12,524 nucleotides of DNA from RYN-431 sp036388295 (GTDB lineage: Bacteria > Planctomycetota > Phycisphaerae > Tepidisphaerales > Tepidisphaeraceae). The DNA is taken from contig DASVSC010000084.1 of NCBI GenBank assembly GCA_036388295.1, forward strand, positions 1-12,524, given 5' to 3'. This document shows positions 6,509-12,524 of this stretch, one piece after another. Numbering within the stretch: the first letter of the stretch is position 1; every line of letters starts with the position of its first letter. The notes beneath the pieces were generated by a model. It made no database searches. It was not told the DNA's origin and was given only the letters and a program-made list of their open reading frames with translations. A program made the position numbers and the translations under genes.

Positions 6509-7465
6509 TTAAAGCGCCAGACCGATCGCCAGCCACAGCGGCATCGTCACCAGTCCGACGATCGACGTCCCCACGACCACGCGCACGGCGGTGACGGCGT
6601 CGCCGCCGAAGTGGCGGGCCAGAACGATCGGAAACATCGCCGCCGGCATGGCGGCCTGAATCGCCAGCACGCGCGTCAGGTCGGCGTCGGTGTGCAGCAG
6701 GCGGGCGGTCAGGAAAAACGTCAACGGCAACAGCCCCATCCGCAGCACGCAGGCGGCCGTTACCGTGCGCCAGCCACGACGCAGATCGGCCTGGCCCCAT
6801 ACGTCGCTGACGGTCGCCCCCGTCAGCAGCAGCGACAGCGGGATGGCGCACGCCCCCAGAATGTCGATCGTGCGCACCGTCCAGGCCGGCAGGTACTGCC
6901 AGGTGTTCGACAGGCGAAACGCGATGCTGATCACGATCGCGATCAGCACCGGGTTGAGCACGCCCGCCCACCAGCGCCGGCCCAGCTTGCCGGTCAGGAC
7001 GAGGATGCCGACCGTCCACATCGCGATCTCGACGCCCACATTGTGCAGCAGCAGGGCCGACAGCGTGGTGGTATTGCCGGGGTAAACTTCCGTGACCAGC
7101 GGGATCGGGACGAAGCCGTAGTTGTACAGCCCCGTGCATAACGCGAACGTCCGCCGCTCCGGCGTCGTGCGTAACCCGACGAGCGGCCCCAAGCCGTACG
7201 CGGCCAAACCCGACAACGCGATCCCCAGCGTGGCGAGGCCGAAGCCGGTCAGCGGCGGTAGGGCCAGGTGCACGATATCCGTCTGCCACTGCCCCCGGCC
7301 CATGCCGCCGATGATCAGGCACGGCAGCAGCAGGCGCACGCACAGCCGCACGAGCGACGCGTCCGCTTCTTCCGTCAGCCACTCCAGCCGTCGCACCGCC
7401 ACGCCGATGCCGATGACGGCGAAGACGAGCGTGATGGCCGAAGCAATGGTGGACCAGGCGTACAC
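6509..7465 (-). CDS. AEC-family (auxin efflux carrier-like) permease
   Basis: This 318-residue protein is made almost entirely of hydrophobic helices, about ten, with a break around residues 160-170. Each half carries an AEC-type motif. GLYNYGFVPIPLV (112-124) is the first-half Asn/Gly/Pro crossing. QAAMPAAMFPIVLARHFGGD (270-289) with the following GT-x3-GL-x-TMPLW (299-311) is the matching second-half block. AEC proteins move organic anions or related small molecules across the cytoplasmic membrane; bacterial members include malate and malonate carriers. The substrate here cannot be assigned; the nearby fumarase is suggestive but is on the other strand and in another unit. The start is a GTG at 7465-7463, chosen because the first helix begins right after it. 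No Shine-Dalgarno sequence is seen, and a TACACT box lies 9 nt upstream. Confidence 0.82.
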   Translation of the reverse strand: MYAWSTIASAITLVFAVIGIGVAVRRLEWLTEEADASLVRLCVRLLLPCLIIGGMGRGQWQTDIVHLALPPLTGFGLATLGIALSGLAAYGLGPLVGLRTTPERRTFALCTGLYNYGFVPIPLVTEVYPGNTTTLSALLLHNVGVEIAMWTVGILVLTGKLGRRWWAGVLNPVLIAIVISIAFRLSNTWQYLPAWTVRTIDILGACAIPLSLLLTGATVSDVWGQADLRRGWRTVTAACVLRMGLLPLTFFLTARLLHTDADLTRVLAIQAAMPAAMFPIVLARHFGGDAVTAVRVVVGTSIVGLVTMPLWLAIGLAL

Positions 7466-7474
7466 GGGGCGGGC

Positions 7475-7480
7475 AGTGTA
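7475..7480 (-). promoter_or_regulatory. Possible -10 box for the AEC permease
   Basis: TACACT on the minus strand (4 of 6 to TATAAT) ends 9 nt before the GTG start, with no ribosome binding site between. The rest of the 144-bp gap up to the prepilin peptidase gene (7481-7609) shows no clear terminator, and I could not find a convincing promoter for the pilus operon in it. Confidence 0.22.
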
Positions 7481-7609
7481 GCGGTTTTGCGCCCGTCAGA
7501 CCTTGCCCAAGCGTCGCGCCTTACGACAGGCCGCAGTTCGCGCAGGAAGGGGTGCGTCCGGTAACGGCTAGACGTTTGATTGCGAAGCGGATTACGTCGA
7601 TGCACCGGT

Positions 7610-8140
7610 ATGGCTCATGTCGCTGTCTACCTGCCGCTGATTTGCCTGATGACGTTCGCGGCCGTGATCGATTGGCGGTCGCGGCGGCTGCCGAACTGGC
7701 TGAATCTGGTAATCCTGTTGATCGGCGTCGGCCTGGCGGTGCGGGGGGCAACGCACGTGGGCGTCGGGGCGTCGCTGGCGGGGGCGGGCCTCGGGTTTCT
7801 GCTGCTGTTCCCGGCGTTCGCACTCGGCGCGATCGGTGGCGGCGACGTGAAACTATTGACCGCCGTCGGCGCATGGACCGGCCCGCTCGGGATTTTAATT
7901 GTACTGTTGCTAACGACCGTGTTCGGTGCGGTGTTATCGGTCGCCCAGGCGGCACAGGCCGGAAAACTTCGCGCCTTGCTGCGGAATAGTGGCGTGCTGG
8001 CGGTGAATCTGGTTCATGCCCGCACGCTGGGGGCCGATCACATTGAGCAGACGGGCAAGCGGTTCCGCAGCATCGACCGGCCCTTGCCGTACGCGGTGCC
8101 GATGCTGGCGGGCACCATCGTGTGGCTGGCGGCGTTTTAG
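7610..8140 (+). CDS. cpaA: A24 family prepilin peptidase (TadV/CpaA)
   Basis: This 176-residue polytopic membrane aspartic peptidase removes the leader from Flp and TadE-type prepilins. Both catalytic aspartates are seen in family context: D21 in VIDWRSRRLPNWLNL (19-33) and D79 in GAIGGGDVKLLTAVGAW (73-89). It lacks the N-terminal methylase domain of PilD, as usual for TadV/CpaA. Hydrophobic segments lie at about 4-20, 31-46, 54-75, 82-108 and 164-175. The frame is open further upstream, from a TTG at 7580. I prefer the ATG at 7610 because the first helix begins directly after it; the ribosome binding site is weak in either case. It is the first gene of the tad cluster and lies 33 bp before tadE. 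The soluble loop at about 115-160 is slightly long for the family. Confidence 0.88.
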   Translation: MAHVAVYLPLICLMTFAAVIDWRSRRLPNWLNLVILLIGVGLAVRGATHVGVGASLAGAGLGFLLLFPAFALGAIGGGDVKLLTAVGAWTGPLGILIVLLLTTVFGAVLSVAQAAQAGKLRALLRNSGVLAVNLVHARTLGADHIEQTGKRFRSIDRPLPYAVPMLAGTIVWLAAF

Positions 8141-8173
8141 CGCCGCCCGCCCGCCGGGCGACAGGAGCGAGAC

Positions 8174-8632
8174 ATGAAACGCATTTTCAAACATTCCCGC
8201 CGCGGCTCGGCCGTTCTCGACGCGACATTGGTTTTGCCCATGTTGCTGACAATGACGTTCGGCTGCGTCGAGTTCGGCCACTACTTTTACGTCAAGCACA
8301 CCCTGCAGGGCGCGGCCCGTGAAGGCGCCCGCGTCGCCGCCACCGGTATCAGCCGTGCGGATGTCGTCACTGCCGTCGAAAGGTCGATGGTCGCGGCCGG
8401 CTTCCCGACCAGCAAGTACACCGTCGAAACCTTCACCGTCACCGGCACCGACGCCAGCGGCAACGCGATCCTGGTCGCGCTGCCCACCATCACCGCCACC
8501 TCGCCCACCAGCGGCACGGCCATTCTCGTTCGGGTGAAATCCAACTGGGGCGTCGTCGGTTGCCGGCCAATGGGATTGATCAGCACCTCGAAAGACGTCG
8601 TCGGCAACACGACAATGCGCCGCGAAGGCTAA
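8174..8632 (+). CDS. tadE: TadE-like minor pilin / pseudopilin
   Basis: This 152-residue protein has a short basic leader (MKRIFKHSRRG), then a hydrophobic helix (about 12-34) and a FGHYFYVKHTLQGAAREGARVAA block (34-56), the TadE-family hallmark. The predicted peptidase site is G11|S12. The fifth residue after the cut is Asp16, where class III prepilins normally have Glu. The rest (60-152) would be a periplasmic beta-rich domain. TadE-type pseudopilins are matured by TadV and help assemble Flp pili. AGGAG at 8163-8167, 6 nt before the ATG, is a strong ribosome binding site. TadE usually occurs with TadF or TadG; only one copy is seen here. It is followed by the inverted-repeat element at 8637-8741. 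Confidence 0.85.
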   Translation: MKRIFKHSRRGSAVLDATLVLPMLLTMTFGCVEFGHYFYVKHTLQGAAREGARVAATGISRADVVTAVERSMVAAGFPTSKYTVETFTVTGTDASGNAILVALPTITATSPTSGTAILVRVKSNWGVVGCRPMGLISTSKDVVGNTTMRREG

Positions 8633-8636
8633 TCGA

Positions 8637-8741
8637 AAAGCATTAAGGCGTGAGCCACGAGGCGTGAGCAAGAGCAGTAAGGCTCTTTCTCACGCCTTTG
8701 TCGTTTCAGCCTCACGCCTCAACTCTCAGCCAGAATGCTTT
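8637..8741. repeat. Nested inverted-repeat element between tadE and cpaB
   Basis: Four copies of a ten-base word are arranged two direct and two inverted: AAGGCGTGAG (8645-8654), GAGGCGTGAG (8659-8668), CTCACGCCTT (8689-8698) and CTCACGCCTC (8711-8720). Each left arm has a perfect ten-base complement (first with third, second with fourth) and an almost perfect one in the other copy. Several mutually exclusive folds are therefore possible: one long nested hairpin, or two crossing stems. An outer perfect pair, AAAGCATT (8637-8644) with AATGCTTT (8734-8741), closes the element. An inner stem AAGAGC/GCTCTT (8670-8675/8682-8687) with a 6-nt loop caps it. The element begins 5 nt after the tadE stop. 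It could be a transcription terminator or attenuator, an mRNA-stabilising structure, or a copy of a dispersed palindromic repeat. Confidence 0.75.
8660..8700 (+). terminator. Possible terminator or attenuator hairpin after tadE
   Basis: The core hairpin pairs 8660-8668 with 8689-8697 and AAGAGC with GCTCTT. There is one internal mismatch (C8669/T8688), a stem of about 15 pairs and a 6-nt loop. It is followed by TTTG and then TCGTTT, a short interrupted T tract. It lies within the larger inverted-repeat element and would partly uncouple cpaA-tadE from cpaB onward. The poor T tract makes full termination uncertain. Confidence 0.4.
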
Positions 8742-8861
8742 CGCATTTGTCAACGTCCGGCAACGTTTTTTCACCGCCATTTCACGCCCCGACCTCAACC
8801 GCCGGACCCGCGTACCCGACGTTAGCGGTGTAGACGGACTCTAAGAAGCGAAGGAAGCCCT

Positions 8862-9818
8862 ATGAACTGGAAAGCATTCACTCCCCTGGCCGTCGCGGTC
8901 GTCCTCGGCCTGCTGGCGGCCCGCGTGGGCATGTCGCTCGTCAACAACAGCGGCCCGGCCGTTGCCGAGCCTACGAATCTGGTTTCGGTGCTGGTCGCCG
9001 CCCGTGACATCGAGCCCGGCACCACGCTGAGCGAAACCGACTTCGCCACCGCCAAGACCCCGGCCGACAGTATCCCGAGCGGGGCGTTCACCTCGGCCGA
9101 CCAGGCGACGGGCAAAGTCATCAGGATCTCACTGGTCCGTGGTCAGACGCTTACGCCAAACCTGCTGGCCGACGACGGCGCGGGCTACGGCGTCGGCGCG
9201 ACGCTGCCGCCGGGCATGCGGGCCGTGACCATTGATATTGTCGAAACCACCGGCGTCGCCGGCTTTATTCTGCCCAAGTGCAAGGTAGACGTGCTGGCGA
9301 CCCTGCTGGTCGACGGCCGGAGCATTTCGCGCACCGTGTTGGAAAGCGTCACCGTGTTGGCCGTCGGCATGCGGACGAACCCGAACGCCCCGGTCGATCC
9401 GACCCAGCCGCCGAGCAAAACCGTGACGCTGCTGGTCAAGCCGAAGGACGCCGAGAGAGTGGAACTGGCGGCGACCATGAGCCGCATCCGTCTGGCGCTC
9501 CGCAACGGCCGTGACGAAAGCGTGGCCGACAGCGAGGGGATCACGCTCGCCGAACTCAAAGGCCGCGACAGCGACCCGTTCAGCAGCCCGCTGCTGGTGG
9601 CCGCGACGCAGCCGGCGACGACGCAGCCGGTGAGCATCATCCCGGTCGTCGCGACGACGCCCGCGCCCAAGCCCGCTCCGAAGAAGTGGTCGGTGCAGAT
9701 CATCAAGGCCGGGAAGGTGTCGACGGAGCAGTTCACGCTGCCGGACGCCGGCAACAACGTCCCGGCCGTCGAAACGGACGAAGACGAAACCATGGTCAAT
9801 ATCGACCCCTTCAACTAA
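8862..9818 (+). CDS. cpaB: Flp pilus assembly protein CpaB/RcpC
   Basis: This 318-residue protein has an N-terminal membrane anchor or signal segment (about 7-26). A SAF-type domain follows at about 39-102 (VSVLVAARDIEPGTTLSETDF, then RISLVRGQTLTPNLL). Next is the RcpC/CpaB domain at 114-225 (PPGMRAVTIDIVETTGVAGFILPKCKVDVLATL). A Pro/Thr/Ala/Gln linker spans 246-274, and a closing WSVQIIKAGKVSTEQF strand lies at 276-291. In Tad systems this periplasmic protein works with the CpaC/RcpA secretin at the outer-membrane pore. The ATG at 8862 is preceded by AAGGAAG at 8851-8857. It lies 43 bp before cpaC and is presumably cotranscribed with it. The acidic tail (301-314) looks specific to this protein. 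Length and order fit the family well. Confidence 0.9.
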   Translation: MNWKAFTPLAVAVVLGLLAARVGMSLVNNSGPAVAEPTNLVSVLVAARDIEPGTTLSETDFATAKTPADSIPSGAFTSADQATGKVIRISLVRGQTLTPNLLADDGAGYGVGATLPPGMRAVTIDIVETTGVAGFILPKCKVDVLATLLVDGRSISRTVLESVTVLAVGMRTNPNAPVDPTQPPSKTVTLLVKPKDAERVELAATMSRIRLALRNGRDESVADSEGITLAELKGRDSDPFSSPLLVAATQPATTQPVSIIPVVATTPAPKPAPKKWSVQIIKAGKVSTEQFTLPDAGNNVPAVETDEDETMVNIDPFN

Positions 9819-9861
9819 GCCTGCCGACCCACCACACCCCGAATTGATTTCCGAGGCCAAC

Positions 9862-11406
9862 ATGAAACAGACCGCCCTCCACCGCTCGACGCTTCTGAAA
9901 CACGCCTGCCGCTGGGCCGTCGCCGCGACCGTCGCCGCGACCGTGCCCGCCGCGACCGGTCAGACCGCGCCCGCCCCGGCCGTTGCGCCAGACAACGGCG
10001 TCGGCTTCACGCCGGCCCGTTCGGCGCTGCCCGGCCTGGTGGAAAGCGGCGTCGACACCGACGGCCGCCTCGGCCTGCCGATCAACAAGACCGCGGTGCT
10101 TACCACCAAGGAAAAGGCCACCCGCGTGAACGTCGGCCAGCCCGACATCGCCGAGGTGACCATGGTCGGCCCGACCACAATCCTGGTGACGGCCAAGAAG
10201 CCGGGCAACACGCAGGTCATTGTGTGGAACGAACGCGAGGAGAACCAGGCCATCGACGTCACCGTCAGCCTGGACGTGGCGGCGCTGCGGGACGAGATGA
10301 AAAAGGTCTTCCCGGACGTGCCGATCACCGTCGACGTGGTTAACGGCCAGGTAAGCTTGCGCGGCCGCGTGCCGAACCTGAAAATTGCCGAGCAGGCCAG
10401 CCGTCTGGCCAATGTCTACACGCCGCAGGTGCTGAACTTCCTGGAAGTGGGCGGCGGCCAGCAGATCGTACTGAACGTGCAGTTCATTGAAGTCAGCCGT
10501 GGGGCGAGCAACCAGCTCGGCTTCAGCAGCTTCTTCACCGACGGCGGCAGCACCTTCGGCAGCATCCAAGGGCCGACGGCGACGCCGATCGGCGGCCTGG
10601 CGACGGGTGCGGGTGCGGAAATCGGCACCGGCATTTCCCTGTTCGGCTCCGGCAACATCGGCGGCACGGTGTTCGAGACCTTCGTGCAGGCCCTGAAGCA
10701 GAACAATTTGGCGCGCACGCTCGCCGAACCGAGTCTGGTCAGCGTCAGCGGCGAAGACGCCAGCTTTCTGGCCGGCGGCGAAATCCCCGTGCCCGTCCCG
10801 CAGGCCGGCGTCGGCGGGGCCAGCACCATCACCATCGAGTACAAAGAGTTCGGCGTGCGCCTGAAGTACAACGCCGTCGTCCTCGGCGACGGCCGCATCC
10901 GCATGAAAGTGGAGCCGGAAGTCTCCGAACTGGATTACAACAACCCGACCAGCATCAACGGCACTGCCGTCCCCGGCATCCGCACCCGCAAGGTCAGCAA
11001 TATCGTCGAAATGGCCGAGGGCCAGACGCTGGCGCTGGCCGGCTTGCTGCAGCGGAACGTGTCGGCGAGCAGCCGTGGCACGCCGCTGCTGGCGGACCTG
11101 CCGATCGTCGGGGCCTTTTTCCGCAACGTCCAATACACCCGCACGGAAACGGAACTGGTCGTGCTGGTGACGCCGCACCTGGCGTCGGCAATGAACCCCG
11201 ACCAGGTGCCCGCCGCCCCCGGCGACAACTGGCGGTATCCGAACGAGGCCCAGCTTTACGGCCTCGGCGACCTCGGCGAGAGCGGCGACCCGCGCCAGCC
11301 GCTGGCGTCGAAACGCGGCCCGGCCCCGAAGTTCATCGGGCCGTACGGCTTCGGCGAGAAGGCGGAAGTCATTCAGCCGGCGACCGTACCGACCGATACC
11401 AAGTAA
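9862..11406 (+). CDS. cpaC: Flp pilus secretin CpaC/RcpA
   Basis: This 514-residue protein has a signal peptide (about 1-34, cleaved near ATG-Q). Its domains in order are: a pilus N-terminal domain at about 72-135 (INKTAVLTTKEKATRVNVGQ, then ADIAEVTMVGP-like strands), a BON-like domain at 138-188 (ITVDVVNGQVSLRGRVPN), and the type II/III secretin core at about 200-440. Secretin landmarks are VQFIEVSR, LARTLAEPSLVSVSGEDASFLAGGEIPVP, EYKEFGVRLKY and RGTPLLADLPIVGAFFR, ending in ELVVLVTPHL (431-440). It would form the outer-membrane ring through which the Flp pilus passes. A tail of about 74 residues (441-514), rich in Gly, Pro and Tyr, follows the secretin core. I chose the ATG at 9862 because GAGG at 9853-9856 precedes it; the in-frame TTG at 9844 would delay the signal peptide. 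CpaE starts 47 bp downstream. Confidence 0.93.
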   Translation: MKQTALHRSTLLKHACRWAVAATVAATVPAATGQTAPAPAVAPDNGVGFTPARSALPGLVESGVDTDGRLGLPINKTAVLTTKEKATRVNVGQPDIAEVTMVGPTTILVTAKKPGNTQVIVWNEREENQAIDVTVSLDVAALRDEMKKVFPDVPITVDVVNGQVSLRGRVPNLKIAEQASRLANVYTPQVLNFLEVGGGQQIVLNVQFIEVSRGASNQLGFSSFFTDGGSTFGSIQGPTATPIGGLATGAGAEIGTGISLFGSGNIGGTVFETFVQALKQNNLARTLAEPSLVSVSGEDASFLAGGEIPVPVPQAGVGGASTITIEYKEFGVRLKYNAVVLGDGRIRMKVEPEVSELDYNNPTSINGTAVPGIRTRKVSNIVEMAEGQTLALAGLLQRNVSASSRGTPLLADLPIVGAFFRNVQYTRTETELVVLVTPHLASAMNPDQVPAAPGDNWRYPNEAQLYGLGDLGESGDPRQPLASKRGPAPKFIGPYGFGEKAEVIQPATVPTDTK

Positions 11407-11453
11407 GTCCGGCCCCAGCGGCTGCCCCAGGGACGAACGACTCAAGGAATAAC

Positions 11454-12524
11454 ATGCACGTTCAACTCAACTGCGTCATCGTCGACCCCGACGACCAGAA
11501 CCGCCAGGAAATGGCGAGCTTCCTCACGACCTTCGGCATCACCGTGATGTCACAGCTGACCAACGGCGACGCGCTCGAGGCCATGCTGAACCGCTCGGAC
11601 GCGCCGCAGCTGGTGGTCGTGAACCTGGACCCGGGCGCTACCGAAAGCCTTCGCCGCATCGGTCACCTGCCGCGGCAGTTCCATAACGTCAGCTTCTTCG
11701 CGCTCAGCCAGGTGCTGGACCCGACCCTGCTGATGGACGCGATGGGCACCGGCATCCGTGAGTTCGTCCCGCTGCCGATCAACGAAGTCCGCTTCACCGC
11801 CGCCTTGGAGCGTCTGGCGAGCGTGAACGGCATGGGCAAGCGGGCCAAGCTGATCAATGTCATCCCGACCCAGGGCGGCTGCGGCGCGACGACCATCGCC
11901 TGCAATCTGGCCGCCAGCCTGGGCACGAATCGCAAAACCGCACTGATCGACCTGGACCTGGTCCGCGGCGGCTGCGCCAGTTACTTCGACACCCGCCCGC
12001 GCTACACCATCGCCGACGTGATGCAGTCGGCCGAGCGCGTCGACCGGCAGTTGCTTGATAACGCCTTAGCCGTGCATAAGAAGACCGGCGTGTCGATCCT
12101 GTCGCGTCCGGAACTGCCGGAAGACACGCAGCGTGTGAACCAGCCGGGCCTGGTGCGGTTGTTCAACATCATGGGCCGCATGTTCGACTGCGTGGTGATC
12201 GACTCGAAGATGAGCGTCGACCCGATGTACGCCACCACGCTGCAGACGGCGGACGTGAACGTGATCGTGATGCAGCTGAACGTGCCGTCGGTGAAGAACG
12301 CCGAGCGCTACGTCGGCGCGATGCGCCGCATGGGCATCGAAAGCGGCAAGATCAAGATTGTCGTCAACCGCTTCGTGAAAAAGGGCTGGGACATCGACCC
12401 GGCCGAAGTGGAGCGGGCGCTGGGGCTGAAGATCAGCTGGCTGGTGCCGAACGACTACAAGACGGCCATCAGCGCGGTCAACTACGGCGAGCCGTTCGTC
12501 GTCAGTGCCCCGCGTACCGAAATC
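11454..12524 (+). CDS. cpaE: Pilus assembly protein CpaE/TadZ (ParA-like), truncated by the window end
   Basis: The frame from the ATG at 11454 stays open for 357 codons to the window edge, preceded by AAGGA at 11444-11448. Residues 5-122 form a receiver-like domain (CVIVDPDDQNRQEMASFL, then LVVVNLDPG). The usual phospho-acceptor Asp position is Asn57, so it is probably not phosphorylated. Residues about 133-357 are a ParA/MinD-type P-loop domain. Its deviant Walker A is TQGGCGATT (139-147), lacking both lysines of KGGxGKT/S. Walker A-prime is ALIDLDLVRGG (163-173) with D166 and D168, and Walker B is CVVID (246-250). Altered Walker A motifs are usual in TadZ/CpaE, which place the Tad machine at a cell pole or site. 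Only a short C-terminal part should be missing. CpaF/TadA, the motor ATPase, is expected next. Confidence 0.9.
   Translation, partial: MHVQLNCVIVDPDDQNRQEMASFLTTFGITVMSQLTNGDALEAMLNRSDAPQLVVVNLDPGATESLRRIGHLPRQFHNVSFFALSQVLDPTLLMDAMGTGIREFVPLPINEVRFTAALERLASVNGMGKRAKLINVIPTQGGCGATTIACNLAASLGTNRKTALIDLDLVRGGCASYFDTRPRYTIADVMQSAERVDRQLLDNALAVHKKTGVSILSRPELPEDTQRVNQPGLVRLFNIMGRMFDCVVIDSKMSVDPMYATTLQTADVNVIVMQLNVPSVKNAERYVGAMRRMGIESGKIKIVVNRFVKKGWDIDPAEVERALGLKISWLVPNDYKTAISAVNYGEPFVVSAPRTEI

Noticed and set aside
8752..8771. AACGT/ACGTT stem followed by four T residues as a terminator
   Set aside because: A five-pair, AT-containing stem with a 6-nt loop is too weak. The larger element just upstream is a better candidate.
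9602..9660. Repeated Gln-Pro/Thr-Thr codons in cpaB as a tandem repeat
   Set aside because: The short, imperfect GACGCAGCCGG-type repetition encodes a normal low-complexity linker. It is not an expandable repeat or CRISPR-like array.
9811..11445. A 544-codon open frame on the minus strand opposite cpaC
   Set aside because: Its composition is the same low-quality Ala/Arg/Asp/His mix and it covers a clear secretin gene. It is an artefact of codon bias.

Overview
This is a GC-rich, gene-dense bacterial window with genes on both strands. The gene content (a DUF1207 outer-membrane protein, a Tad/Flp pilus locus with a CpaC-type secretin, a YnbA-like lipid operon) suggests a Gram-negative member of the PVC group, most likely Planctomycetota. 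No 16S rRNA or other decisive marker is present, so this assignment is an inference.

Left part (1-2446). A truncated 3-dehydroquinate synthase gene (aroB) leaves the window on the minus strand. Head to head with it, 46 bp away, is a tightly overlapped three-gene operon for membrane-lipid synthesis: a CDP-alcohol phosphatidyltransferase of the YnbA-like type, a PlsC-type acyltransferase and a CdsA-type phosphatidate cytidylyltransferase. Together they could acylate a lysophosphatidate, activate it with CTP and transfer the phosphatidyl group to an alcohol acceptor. The transferase has substitutions at two of the four canonical aspartates.

Middle part (2447-7465). A two-gene MNT/HEPN module (MntA-HepT type toxin-antitoxin) is followed by a convergent gene for a lysine-rich DUF5872-like protein. 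Next come a class II fumarase, a secreted BON plus DUF1207 beta-barrel protein, and a convergent AEC-family (auxin efflux carrier-like) permease.

Right part (7610-12524, running off the end). This is the first part of a Tad (tight adherence) type IVc pilus locus: prepilin peptidase (TadV/CpaA), a TadE-like minor pilin, CpaB/RcpC, the CpaC/RcpA secretin and the start of the CpaE/TadZ ATPase-like protein. The Flp pilin, the CpaF/TadA motor ATPase and TadB/TadC are not in the window and would be expected downstream or elsewhere. A 105-bp nested inverted-repeat element lies between tadE and cpaB. It is the most structured non-coding piece here.

Several first genes (aroB, the lipid operon, mntA) have no Shine-Dalgarno sequence but carry a TANNNT box 6-7 nt before the start codon. 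Genes inside the lipid operon and most tad genes do have purine-rich ribosome binding sites. This hints at leaderless transcripts for first genes. No tRNA, rRNA, CRISPR array or insertion sequence was seen, and no gene-free stretch exceeds 300 bases.
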